From Paenibacillus sp. FSL K6-1096 (GTDB lineage: Bacteria; Bacillota; Bacilli; Paenibacillales; Paenibacillaceae): 64,000 nt of DNA. The position numbers and the translations under genes are program-made. The notes under the pieces were generated by a model that was given only the letters and a program-made list of their open reading frames with translations, did no database searches and was not told the DNA's origin. The stretch covers positions 5,704,001 through 5,768,000 of the forward strand of contig NZ_CP150274.1 in the NCBI RefSeq assembly GCF_037977055.1. Reading direction: 5' to 3'. Positions 43,249 to 51,684 of this stretch are shown one piece after another. Numbering within the stretch: the first letter of the stretch is position 1; every line of letters begins with the position of its first letter.

Positions 43249-44277
43249 ATGGAATCACTGGAACACTATATGAAGCAGCTCACCGCTGCTGCCGCGCAGA
43301 GCGCAGCCTTCCATAAGGAGCTGCCCTTTGGGAAGTGGCGGGCCGCTCTTGCTGAGAGGTTCGCGAAGCGGCTGGGCGGCTTCCCCGCGCAGTCGGCGGC
43401 GCTTGCACCTTTGCTGCTGGAGCGGACCGTCTGCAGCGGATACATACGTGAACGTGTAGAGATTACCACTTATGAAGGACTCAGAATGCCGCTCTATCTG
43501 CTGCTTCCGCAGGAGCCGGTCTCTTCCCCCTGCCCGGCAGTACTGGCGATTCACGGACACGGCTATGGCAGCCGGGAGATCACCGGCTTGAGCCCGGACG
43601 GGTCGGAACGCACAGGCGACCCGGGGCTGCATAAGGATTTTGCCGTCTCGCTGGTGAAGCAGGGCTTCGTGGTTGCTGCACCGGAGGTGCTGGGCTTCGG
43701 AGACAGGCGGCTGGCCGAGGATGCGGAGAGCGGAGAGCCCGGCCGCAATTCCTGCTTCCGGCTGTCCTCTGCGCTGCTGCTGGCGGGTCAGACCATGGCA
43801 GGTTACCGGATCTATGAGACGATGAGGGCGCTGGATTATCTGCTGGCACGGGAAGAGGTCCATAGCGGCCGGATCGGCATCATGGGCATTTCCGGCGGCG
43901 GGCTGGTGGCCGGCTTCACGGCTGCTCTGGATGAACGGATTCACTGTGCGGTGGTCAGCGGGTACGCTAGCACATTCGCTGACAGCATTCTTGCGCGAAG
44001 CCATTGTCTGGATAATTACATCCCGGCGATTCTGCTGGAGGCAGAGATGCCGGATTTACTTGGCCTAATCGCTCCCCGCAGCCTGTTCCTGGAGTCGGGG
44101 GACCGTGACCACCTGTTCGGACCGGAAGCCGCCCGGACAGCGTTAGCCAGGCTGAAGGACATTTACAGGGCGGCAGGCAGCGAGGAACAGGTAGAAGCTG
44201 ACTTTTTCAGCGGGGGACATGAGATTCACGGCGGACCGGCATATACGTGGCTGCGGAGACAGCTTGCCGGAGTCTGA
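43249..44277 (+). CDS. alpha/beta hydrolase (acetylesterase / Abhydrolase_7-like)
   Basis: A 342-residue cytoplasmic hydrolase. The oxyanion region IHGHGYGSREI and nucleophile elbow S215 in MGISGGG are visible, with a terminal His in FFSGGHEIHGG. It resembles acetylxylan esterase/dienelactone-hydrolase-like proteins found near plant-glycan genes, so deacetylation of imported oligosaccharides is plausible but unproven. ATG 43249 follows GGGGGAC by about 10 bases; a seven-codon longer start at 43228 is possible. Confidence 0.82.
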   Translation: MESLEHYMKQLTAAAAQSAAFHKELPFGKWRAALAERFAKRLGGFPAQSAALAPLLLERTVCSGYIRERVEITTYEGLRMPLYLLLPQEPVSSPCPAVLAIHGHGYGSREITGLSPDGSERTGDPGLHKDFAVSLVKQGFVVAAPEVLGFGDRRLAEDAESGEPGRNSCFRLSSALLLAGQTMAGYRIYETMRALDYLLAREEVHSGRIGIMGISGGGLVAGFTAALDERIHCAVVSGYASTFADSILARSHCLDNYIPAILLEAEMPDLLGLIAPRSLFLESGDRDHLFGPEAARTALARLKDIYRAAGSEEQVEADFFSGGHEIHGGPAYTWLRRQLAGV

Positions 44278-44337
44278 CACTGGACAGAAGCAACAATCGC
44301 AGGATGGTCCTGCAGAATCGCGGAGGCTTGAACTGGA

Positions 44338-44949
44338 ATGGAACAGGAAATACAGCGGATAACTGAATGGATTGGCAGCCGGGAGGAGCGGATCATTATC
44401 GGCATCTCGGGCCACGGTGCCTCCGGCAAAACAACGTTTGCCACCGAGCTGATAAGCCGTCTGGGGCAGGATACGGTGAATGTTCTAAATACTGATCCTT
44501 ACATTATCGGGTCTGATCTCAGGAAGTACGCTATGATCGAATATGAATACAACGGTGAACATTACCGCGACAAAATGACAGCCTGCCACCCGTCCGCCCA
44601 TCATGCCAGTGCGCTGGAGCGGGACATCCGGATGCTGCGGGACGGGCTGGAGCTGTATTCGATAGCAACCCATTATGCGGAGAGCACACGGCTCACGCCT
44701 GACCGCAAGCTTAATATTATCGAGGGGATGAGCGTGGCGTTCACGGACCCGGCGTTATACGATCTCACAATCTATCTGTATACTGATGGCGAGACCGAGC
44801 TGGAACGCAGAGGGGTCCGTGATGTGGCCGAGCGGGGGACAGAACTCGCTTACCTGCTGAAATCCCATGAGCAGCGCAGGATTCAATATGAATTATTCAT
44901 GCATCCCTATCATGAGAATTTCGACATCGTCATCAGGAATCAGCCTTGA
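44338..44949 (+). CDS. uridine-kinase-like P-loop phosphotransferase
   Basis: A 203-residue cytoplasmic NTPase with Walker A GHGASGKTTF (K31), then NTDPYIIG, resembling Udk/phosphoribulokinase-type folds, and RRGVRDVAERG near the C-terminus. The true substrate could be a nucleoside, sugar or vitamin. Its last 17 bases overlap the convergent DinB gene end. Confidence 0.8.
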   Translation: MEQEIQRITEWIGSREERIIIGISGHGASGKTTFATELISRLGQDTVNVLNTDPYIIGSDLRKYAMIEYEYNGEHYRDKMTACHPSAHHASALERDIRMLRDGLELYSIATHYAESTRLTPDRKLNIIEGMSVAFTDPALYDLTIYLYTDGETELERRGVRDVAERGTELAYLLKSHEQRRIQYELFMHPYHENFDIVIRNQP

Positions 44950-45436
44950 CGGCTTGAAGCGTCTTCAGAAACCTCTCAATCTGCTTCTTATGGTGCTTGT
45001 CATGCGGAAGAAAGCCGCGCAGATGCTTGCGGATGCTGAAGGCTTTGCCGTCGCCATCCTTGTAGGTCTGCTCCAGAGCTTCATCGCTCAGGGAGGCGGC
45101 GTAACTGGTGATTTTGCGCCGGTAGAGAATGAATTGGCTGATCGCTTCCTGTACGCTCACAGTCTCCGCATAACGGACGGCATTGGCATTAAACTCATTG
45201 AAGTTCAAATGCTGAGAGGTCAGCGGACGGCCCTCCCGGATGCTTACAAAAGCGGCTTCATAGAAATACTTGTCCCACAGCATCAGGTGACACAGCAGGT
45301 CTTTAAGGGACCATTTGCCTGGCTCCAGTGGTGTCACCCAGACGCCAGGCTCAAGTTTGGCAAGAGATTCAATGTAGGGAATCAGAGCTTCATATTCCTG
45401 AATAAGCTGCATGTTGGTTTTGGCTGCCACGATCAT
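44933..45436 (-). CDS. DinB-family protein
   Basis: A 167-residue four-helix-bundle protein of the DinB/YfiT superfamily. Metal-ligand candidates are His50 (LLCHLMLWDKYF) and the late HDKHHKKQIERFL. Many members are divalent-metal-dependent thiol transferases or are stress-induced; the function here is unknown. RBS GAAGGTGG lies before the ATG. It converges on the kinase gene with a short tail overlap. Confidence 0.85.
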   Translation of the reverse strand: MIVAAKTNMQLIQEYEALIPYIESLAKLEPGVWVTPLEPGKWSLKDLLCHLMLWDKYFYEAAFVSIREGRPLTSQHLNFNEFNANAVRYAETVSVQEAISQFILYRRKITSYAASLSDEALEQTYKDGDGKAFSIRKHLRGFLPHDKHHKKQIERFLKTLQAVKADS

Positions 45437-45493
45437 TCCACCTTCTCAAGTAGTATTGGATAAAAGTGCTATATAGACTACTATACCTGAAGT

Positions 45494-45547
45494 AACCTGA
45501 CGGCAGCCTGTCAGGTTTGTTAGAACCGGCATGAACAGTGGTATAAT
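45494..45547 (+). promoter_or_regulatory. inverted repeat and -10 before the two-component/ABC operon
   Basis: AACCTGAC / GTCAGGTT (45494-45517, 8-bp arms) lies just upstream of a perfect TATAAT (45542-45547) with a poor -35. It could be a regulator site or a terminator for upstream transcription. Confidence 0.45.
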
Positions 45548-45583
45548 CTACGGATAGAATGTCAGTCATACAGGAGGTTCATT

Positions 45584-46327
45584 ATGCAGCAGAGAGTGCT
45601 GCTGATTGAGGATGATGAAGCAATCAGCGAGATGGTCAGCTCTTATCTGACCAGGGAAGGCTATATAGTAGATACCGCTTACGATGGAGAGGCAGCGGTC
45701 AGCAGGTTCCTTGGCAGTCCGGCGTACGACTTGGTGCTGCTGGATCTGATGCTGCCGAAGCGCAGCGGCACCGATGTGCTGCAGATCATCCGCGGCGGCA
45801 GTCTGGTGCCGGTGCTGATCATGTCGGCGAAGGACAGCGATGTGGACAAGGCACTGGGGCTGGGCTTCGGTGCGGATGATTATATCACCAAGCCGTTCTC
45901 GATGATTGAGCTGGCGGCCCGGGTGAAGGCGGCGATCCGCCGGGCCGGTTATGCAGCCGCCGGAAGCCAGGCGGCCGTTGGCAGCCTCACGCCGCCCGGA
46001 ACGGAGCCGCAGCCGGAACCCAAGATAATTACGCGGGGCGGATTAACTGTGGATCTCGATAACTTCGCTGTGCTGAAGAACGGGGAGAATGTGAAGCTCA
46101 CGGCCAAGGAATTCCACATCCTGAAGCTGTTCGTCAGCAATCCCGGAAGGGTCTTCACGAAGGCGCAAATCTACAGCCTCGTCTGGGAGGAAGACTATTT
46201 CGGCGACGAGAATGTCATTAATGTACATATGCGCAGACTGCGCGAGAAGATTGAGGAGGATCCGTCTCATCCGGTATATATCCGCACACTGTGGGGGATC
46301 GGCTACAAGCTGGGGGACCTGCCGTAA
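45584..46327 (+). CDS. OmpR-family response regulator of an ABC-linked system
   Basis: 247 residues: receiver with LLIEDDE, D54 in LVLLDLMLP, MSAKD and ITKPF. An unusually long Ala/Pro linker follows (AAAGSQAAVGSLTPPGTEPQPEP, split), then a winged helix (KLTAKEFHILKLF, IRTLWGIGYKL). CAGGAGG precedes the ATG. The stop overlaps the kinase start (TAATG). It probably activates the ABC genes through the 11-bp direct repeats at 47275. Confidence 0.93.
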   Translation: MQQRVLLIEDDEAISEMVSSYLTREGYIVDTAYDGEAAVSRFLGSPAYDLVLLDLMLPKRSGTDVLQIIRGGSLVPVLIMSAKDSDVDKALGLGFGADDYITKPFSMIELAARVKAAIRRAGYAAAGSQAAVGSLTPPGTEPQPEPKIITRGGLTVDLDNFAVLKNGENVKLTAKEFHILKLFVSNPGRVFTKAQIYSLVWEEDYFGDENVINVHMRRLREKIEEDPSHPVYIRTLWGIGYKLGDLP

Positions 46328-47262
46328 TGATTATCCTGCTGTCCATACTGGTTGTGCTGTTGTTGATCATCATCCTGCTGCAATCCATGAGCGCACGCAA
46401 GCATTCACGCCAGCTTGACTATATTCATCACAAGCTGGAGCATATTCTGGAGCAGGGCACGCATGAACGGCTCTTGATGATGAGCCAGAGTCCGCAGGTG
46501 CAGCAGCTGCTGACCGACCTGAACCGGCTGCTGGATATCAACCATCAGGGGGCGGTGCAGCGCGCCCGGCTGGAGAAATCGATGCGCGGGATGCTGGCCA
46601 ATGTCTCCCATGATCTGAAGACCCCGCTGACCGTAGTGCTCGGATACATTGAGACGCTGCTGCATGATGAGACGGTCTCCGCAGAGGAGCAGCAGCGCAT
46701 CCTGCGCACCATCCACGCCAAGGCTGGAGAGGTGATTACGCTGATGAACCGCTTCTTCGATCTGGCCAAGCTGGAGTCGGGGGACCGGAACATTGTGTTA
46801 TCCCGGATTGAGCTGGGCGAGGTATGCCGCCGCAATATTCTGGCCTTCTACGATCTCCTTAGTGCCAAGGGCGCCGAGGTGGAGATCGAGATCCCCGATG
46901 AGCCGCTCTACATCATGGGCAACGATGAGGCGCTGGACCGGGTGCTGTCCAATCTGCTGTCCAACAGTATTACTTACGGCGATGCTGGCGGAGTGCTTGG
47001 ACTGAGGCTGTATGCGGATACCGGACGGGTATACATCGAGGTCTGGGACCGGGGCAAGGGCATCGCCGAGGGCCATGAGGACAAGGTGTTTGAGCGGCTG
47101 TACACCCTGGAGGATTCGCGCAACCGCGATTACCAGGGCAGCGGGCTGGGGCTGACCATCTCGAAGCGGCTGACCGAGCAGATGAACGGGACGATCTCGC
47201 TGAGCAGCCAGCCGTATGTCCGGACGGCGTTTACGCTTTCTTTTCCCCGGCACACCTTCTGA
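46327..47262 (+). CDS. histidine kinase with minimal sensor
   Basis: A 311-residue kinase with only one N-terminal TM helix (residues 1-20, IILLSILVVLLLIIILLQ) and no extracytoplasmic domain, HAMP or PAS. The DHp has H95 in VSHDLKTPLTV. ATPase boxes are NLLSNSITYG, DRGKGI, FERLYTLED and GSGLGLTISK. Start ATG overlaps the regulator's stop, and an earlier in-frame start (46291) lies in that gene without an RBS. Such short kinases usually sense through a partner transporter, here the ABC pair downstream. Confidence 0.92.
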   Translation: MIILLSILVVLLLIIILLQSMSARKHSRQLDYIHHKLEHILEQGTHERLLMMSQSPQVQQLLTDLNRLLDINHQGAVQRARLEKSMRGMLANVSHDLKTPLTVVLGYIETLLHDETVSAEEQQRILRTIHAKAGEVITLMNRFFDLAKLESGDRNIVLSRIELGEVCRRNILAFYDLLSAKGAEVEIEIPDEPLYIMGNDEALDRVLSNLLSNSITYGDAGGVLGLRLYADTGRVYIEVWDRGKGIAEGHEDKVFERLYTLEDSRNRDYQGSGLGLTISKRLTEQMNGTISLSSQPYVRTAFTLSFPRHTF

Positions 47263-47274
47263 GCTTCTTAAGAA

Positions 47275-47321
47275 TTAAGTAAGATTTCAGTAAGATAAAA
47301 GCAAATTCCGCCCTGTAGAAT
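47275..47321 (+). promoter_or_regulatory. activator-type promoter of the ABC transporter genes
   Basis: Two adjacent 11-bp direct repeats TTAAGTAAGAT and TTCAGTAAGAT (47275-47296) occupy the -35 region of a TAGAAT -10 (47316-47321) that has no consensus -35. Direct repeats at one helical turn are typical OmpR-family binding sites. Confidence 0.65.
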
Positions 47322-47364
47322 CAGTATCAGGAAGACAAACAAGAGGCTAAAGGGGATAACGGAA

Positions 47365-48282
47365 ATGACGACGATACTGCGGACATGGGATTTAACCAAG
47401 GTCTATCAGGATAAGGAAATCGTAAGCAGTGTGAACATGGAGATCAGGCAGGGTGAAATCTACGGGTTCCTGGGACCCAACGGCGCCGGCAAAACGACCG
47501 TGATGAAGATGATCACGAACCTCGTGAAGCCGACCGCAGGAGAGATTGAATTCTTCGGTGAAAAGATGACCGCCCGCTCCTACGAAATGCTGAAGCGCAT
47601 GGGCAGCATCATTGAATATCCGGTGTTCTACGATAAGCTGAGTGCCCGCGAGAATCTGGCGCTGCACGGGGAGTATATGGGCTTTTATGATGCTAACGCG
47701 GTAGAGGAAGCACTTGAGCTGGTCAAGCTGAGAGCCGTGGACAGTAAGCCAGTGAAGAACTTCTCACTGGGGATGAAGCAGCGGCTGGGTATTGCCCGAG
47801 CGGTGATGACGAAGCCGGAGCTGCTCATTCTGGATGAGCCGATCAACGGGCTGGACCCGATGGGCATTATGGAGCTGCGCGAGGTGTTCCGCATGTTAAG
47901 CCGGGAATACGGGATGACCCTGCTGATCTCCAGCCACCTTCTTGGGGAAATTGAGCAGGTTGCCGATACGGTTGGCGTTATTCGCGAAGGCAAGCTGGTC
48001 GAGCAGGTGGCGATGGATACGATCCGCAGCCAGAATACACAGTACATTGAGCTGATTACAGGGGAGAGCACGAAGGCGGTATACGTTCTGTCGCACAAGC
48101 TGGGCCTGACCAACTTCAAGGTACTGGACCCGCGCACCATCCGTATCTATGAGGATATCCCGCAGCTAACGCTGAGCAAGGCACTGGTAGAAGCCGAGGT
48201 CGGGCTGGAGAGCCTGAGCAAGAAGCATCATTCTCTTGAAGATCATTTCGTAGAACTGATGGGAGGTGCCCGCCATGCTTAA
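47365..48282 (+). CDS. ABC transporter ATP-binding protein (BcrA-like)
   Basis: A 305-residue ATPase: Walker A GPNGAGKTT (K43), signature FSLGMKQRLG, Walker B LLILDEPINGLDPMG, H-loop SSHLL, and a C-terminal extension typical of BcrA/lantibiotic-immunity ATPases. GGGGATAACGGAA precedes the ATG. It overlaps the permease start by 8 bases. It likely forms an export or self-protection system against cell-wall-active peptides such as bacitracin or lantibiotics; the substrate is inferred from family. Confidence 0.93.
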   Translation: MTTILRTWDLTKVYQDKEIVSSVNMEIRQGEIYGFLGPNGAGKTTVMKMITNLVKPTAGEIEFFGEKMTARSYEMLKRMGSIIEYPVFYDKLSARENLALHGEYMGFYDANAVEEALELVKLRAVDSKPVKNFSLGMKQRLGIARAVMTKPELLILDEPINGLDPMGIMELREVFRMLSREYGMTLLISSHLLGEIEQVADTVGVIREGKLVEQVAMDTIRSQNTQYIELITGESTKAVYVLSHKLGLTNFKVLDPRTIRIYEDIPQLTLSKALVEAEVGLESLSKKHHSLEDHFVELMGGARHA

Positions 48283-48961
48283 GCTGATGCGGCTGGAGCT
48301 GCGCAAGAGCAAGTTCACGTTCCTTCGGAGTGTGCTGATTGCAGATCTGGCGATCCTTGGGTTTATGATTCTGCTGATTCTCACCGGGATGGATGAGGGA
48401 GACTTCGAGTCGTATGATAATGTGTTTCAAGGCGTGTCTGTATTGGTAAAAGCAACCTATATCATCTTTGCCTCCGTGCTGCTCAGCAAGCTGGTGATCG
48501 ACGAGTACAAGAGCAATACGATCACAGTACTGTTCATGTACCCGGTGCCGCGCAAAATGCTCATGGCCGCCAAGCTGATCATTGTTTTCCTGTTTACCTT
48601 CTTCGGCATTTTGCTGTCGGATGTGGTGATCAGCAGCATTCTTGCAGGAGTGACTTATGTATTTCCTGATGCGATTCAAGGATCTCTAACCCGGGAGCTG
48701 ATTGTTTCGAATCTGCTGCGGGCCGGAACAGATGCGCTCTATGCGGCCGGCATCGGACTGATTCCGTTATTCTTCGGAATGCGCCGCAAATCGGTACCGG
48801 CGACGATTGTCTCCGCCGTCCTGATCGTCATGGTGATCTCCTCCGGCTTCGGCGAATTCCGCATGGGCAATCTGCTTGGAATTTCAGTCACGCTTGCCCT
48901 GGCCGGTGCGTTCATTGCCTATCTGTCGATCCGCAATATTGAGCATCAGGATGTAGGTTAA
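48275..48961 (+). CDS. ABC-2-type permease
   Basis: A 228-residue integral membrane protein with six predicted helices (LIADLAILGFMILLIL, IIVFLFTFFGILL, LGISVTLALAGAFIAYL) and the KLVIDEYKSNTITVLFMYP segment of BcrB/ABC-2 permeases. ATG 48275 has GGGAGGTG six bases upstream and overlaps the ATPase stop; a GTG at 48266 is within that RBS. It partners the preceding ATPase. Confidence 0.9.
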   Translation: MLKLMRLELRKSKFTFLRSVLIADLAILGFMILLILTGMDEGDFESYDNVFQGVSVLVKATYIIFASVLLSKLVIDEYKSNTITVLFMYPVPRKMLMAAKLIIVFLFTFFGILLSDVVISSILAGVTYVFPDAIQGSLTRELIVSNLLRAGTDALYAAGIGLIPLFFGMRRKSVPATIVSAVLIVMVISSGFGEFRMGNLLGISVTLALAGAFIAYLSIRNIEHQDVG

Positions 48962-48993
48962 GCCTGCATCCGGTATGGCACTGAATCAAACAG

Positions 48994-49033
48994 ACAACCG
49001 CCCAATCCTTCATGAGGATTGGGCGGTTGTTTG
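48994..49033 (+). terminator. terminator of the two-component/ABC operon
   Basis: A perfect 16-bp stem ACAACCGCCCAATCCT / AGGATTGGGCGGTTGT with TTT, 33 bases after the permease stop. It lies inside a longer open frame of the next gene, showing that gene starts later. Confidence 0.93.
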
Positions 49034-49193
49034 CTGTATGCGGATGGCAGGATGCGATGTTTTGGTGGCGACCATCTGCAATTTTTTTGCTATAATAAGA
49101 AATAATTCAGAAGCGTTCTACATATTCAGACTGCTTGTGCAGTCTTCGTATATTACATTACAGCTAAGCTTGGAGCAGCAGAGGAGGTGGGCT

Positions 49194-50852
49194 ATGATTA
49201 AAGATTGGACTTCCATTCTGGACCGGACGCTATCGGGAGACAGTGCTTACCGGGCGTTGTATGATCATCATCCGGACCTTATTCTTGTGCTGGACCGGCA
49301 GGGGCGTTACATCGACAGCAACCGGATGTTAAATGCCGGAGAGGCTGGCAGGATGAACGGACTGCGGCTGCATCCTCCCGGCGGGACACATTTCGCTTCC
49401 GCTCTGGCCGGCATTGCTTCCAGCTTCGGGCTGGAGGTTGAAGCGGCAGAGGAGCACCGGGACATCACCCGGGAAGCGGGAGCAACGGTACAATACGTTC
49501 CGCTCCATACGGAGGAAGGCATAGCCGGAGTTTTTGCCATCTTCCATGATCCGGTGAACCGGCCCGCCTCTCTGCTGCTGGAGAGCTGGATCGCTATGGG
49601 CACCGCAGCGGGAGGCGCAGGCCGGACCGGGGAATGGACAGACGGGGAGATAAGGTCAGAGGAGGAGGGAGAGCTGCCGCTGGCCGAGTTCGTCTTCGAG
49701 ATGGCGGAGGACAAGCGGCTGAGCCTGATTCTGAATTCCGTTGCTGCCGGCATCTTCGGCCTGGACACGCTGGGCCGGACGATCTTCATTAACCGCGAAG
49801 GGGCGCAGATGCTGGGCTATGAGCCTGCGGAGCTGGCCGGGCAGCCGATGATGGAGATGATTCATTATATCCGCGGGAGCGCCGCAGGCCATTCCCCGCT
49901 GGAATGCCCGATCATGCTGACCGTGCAGGACGGGATGACCCGCAGCAAGGCGGATGAAATCTTCTGGCGCAAGGACGGCACCAGCTTTTTCGTGAATTAC
50001 CGGATCGCTCCGCTGCTGGACAGAGGCATCATCTGCGGCGTGGTGGTCTCGTTCAGCGATATTACGAACGAACGGGAGATTCTCCGTGCCAAGGAATCGG
50101 CAGAGCAGGCCGCCCAGGCCAAGTCCGATTTCCTGGCGATGATGAGCCATGAGATCCGTACCCCCATGAACGGAATGATCGGCATGGCTGACCTGCTGCT
50201 GGAGACGGAGCTTGGAGAGGAGCAGCGCAGCTACGCCGAGATTCTGCGCAGCAGCAGCTACAGTCTGCTGCAGATTCTCAATGATATTCTGGATTTCAGC
50301 AAGATGGAGGCCGGCAAAATGCCGCTGCAATCCGAGCGCTTCGACCTGCGCGAGATGCTGGAGGGCGTCATTGACCTGTTCACCCCGAAGGCGGAGGAGA
50401 AGAAGCTCGCCCTGCGCTGGTGGGCCGATACCACCGTGCCGGATACAGTCACTACAGATCCGAGCCGGCTGCGTCAGATTATCGTCAATCTGGTCGGCAA
50501 CGCGCTGAAGTTCACCGAACAGGGCAGCGTGACCCTGTCGGTGAAGAATATTCCGCTCCCGGCCTCGCCTGAATATTTGCTGGAATTCTCTGTCCGCGAT
50601 ACCGGAGTAGGCATTGCAGACAGCAAGCTGAACCTGCTGTTCCTGTCCTTCTCCCAGCTTCACCCGTCCATTAACCGCAAATACGGCGGCACCGGGCTGG
50701 GGCTGGCGATCTGCAAGCAGCTGGTGGAGCTGATGGGCGGAACGATCTTTGTGGAAAGTGAGGAGGGCCGGGGGTCGATATTCCGGTTTATGCTTCCTTT
50801 TGTGAAGGAGGAGGAGGAACTCTATGCAGGAACAAATGTCGATTACGAATAA
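49194..50852 (+). CDS. soluble PAS-domain histidine kinase
   Basis: A 552-residue cytoplasmic kinase. A degenerate PAS domain covers about 20-130 and a clear one 165-285 (LSLILNSVAAGIFGLDTLGRTIFINREGAQMLGYEPAEL, in pieces). The DHp follows with H319 in MSHEIRTPMNGMIGMADLLL, and the ATPase domain has NLVGNALKFTEQG, DTGVGI and GGTGLGLAICKQL. There is no receiver domain, TM helix or cognate regulator nearby. GAGGAGGTGG is just before ATG 49194. Its last 29 bases overlap the methyltransferase gene, whose RBS is a run of GAG codons in this frame. The signal is unknown; PAS may bind a cofactor. Confidence 0.9.
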   Translation: MIKDWTSILDRTLSGDSAYRALYDHHPDLILVLDRQGRYIDSNRMLNAGEAGRMNGLRLHPPGGTHFASALAGIASSFGLEVEAAEEHRDITREAGATVQYVPLHTEEGIAGVFAIFHDPVNRPASLLLESWIAMGTAAGGAGRTGEWTDGEIRSEEEGELPLAEFVFEMAEDKRLSLILNSVAAGIFGLDTLGRTIFINREGAQMLGYEPAELAGQPMMEMIHYIRGSAAGHSPLECPIMLTVQDGMTRSKADEIFWRKDGTSFFVNYRIAPLLDRGIICGVVVSFSDITNEREILRAKESAEQAAQAKSDFLAMMSHEIRTPMNGMIGMADLLLETELGEEQRSYAEILRSSSYSLLQILNDILDFSKMEAGKMPLQSERFDLREMLEGVIDLFTPKAEEKKLALRWWADTTVPDTVTTDPSRLRQIIVNLVGNALKFTEQGSVTLSVKNIPLPASPEYLLEFSVRDTGVGIADSKLNLLFLSFSQLHPSINRKYGGTGLGLAICKQLVELMGGTIFVESEEGRGSIFRFMLPFVKEEEELYAGTNVDYE

Positions 50853-51624
50853 AGCCGCTTGGGAATCCAAAGCCTACCAAGCCTGGACTCAGCACCATGG
50901 AACACCCGATGCGCTTGCTGTGCGATTGAAGCAGAACCCCACACATAAGCTGCGTTATTGGCTTAAGTATACAGGTGACCCGGCGGGGCTAAAGGTGCTG
51001 AATCTGCTTGGCTCCCACGGTATGAAGGCTATTTGCTTCGCGCTGCTGGGGGCTGAGGCTACGGTTGTAGACATTTCGGAGGAGAACCGCTTATATGCCT
51101 GTGAGGTCGCGGAGGCAGCAGGGATCAGGCTGAACTACATTTGTGCAGACGTCATGAATATTCCTGCAGAAGAGACTTTGGGAACGTTCGATGTGGTGCT
51201 GATGGAGTTTGGAGTTCTGCATTATTTTACAGATTTGAATGCTGTGTTTGCCTTGATCCGCAGACATCTGAAGGCGAGTGGACGACTCCTGCTGACCGAC
51301 TTCCATCCGTTCGCCAGAGCCTGGCTGACCACCAAGACGCTTCAGCATCCTACTGGCAGTTATTTTGACGATTCGCTCAGAGCAGGTGAGGTTGCCTATG
51401 CCAAGCTGCTTCCCGAAGAGGAGCGTGCCGGGCTGCCGCAGGTGGTGACACGGAGCTGGACGCTGGGGGATATCCTGACCTCCGTAGCTTCCCAGGGACT
51501 ATCGATCCGCGCCTTCGAAGAAATCCCAAGCGCCGAAGACCCGAGATTCCCCGAATTCTACACACTGGTTGCTGATGCGGCTGAGGGGCTGTTAAGCCCG
51601 TTATACCCCGGTACGACAACATAA
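50824..51624 (+). CDS. class I SAM-dependent methyltransferase
   Basis: A 266-residue methyltransferase. Motif I is altered (VLNLLGSHGMKAI), followed by the acidic end of beta-2 (TVVDISEEN), ICADVMNIP and FDVVLMEFGVLHYF. It resembles small-molecule methyltransferases of Firmicutes. Its start lies 29 bases within the PAS kinase gene, with a GGAGGAGGAGG ribosome site, so translation is coupled to the kinase. The methyl acceptor is unknown. Terminator at 51641. Confidence 0.88.
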   Translation: MQEQMSITNKAAWESKAYQAWTQHHGTPDALAVRLKQNPTHKLRYWLKYTGDPAGLKVLNLLGSHGMKAICFALLGAEATVVDISEENRLYACEVAEAAGIRLNYICADVMNIPAEETLGTFDVVLMEFGVLHYFTDLNAVFALIRRHLKASGRLLLTDFHPFARAWLTTKTLQHPTGSYFDDSLRAGEVAYAKLLPEEERAGLPQVVTRSWTLGDILTSVASQGLSIRAFEEIPSAEDPRFPEFYTLVADAAEGLLSPLYPGTTT

Positions 51625-51640
51625 TAGTATCCAGCAAAAA

Positions 51641-51676
51641 AACAGCAGGTCTCCATTTGGGGACCTGCTGTTTCTT
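51641..51676 (+). terminator. terminator of the kinase-methyltransferase pair
   Basis: AACAGCAGGTCTCC / GGGGACCTGCTGTT hairpin with an ATTT loop and TTTCTT, just before repeat locus E. Confidence 0.87.
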
Positions 51677-51684
51677 GTTGGCAG

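Noticed and set aside
48975..49193. 73-codon N-terminal extension of the PAS kinase
   Set aside because: It contains the perfect 16-bp terminator of the preceding operon, and a strong RBS sits before ATG 49194.
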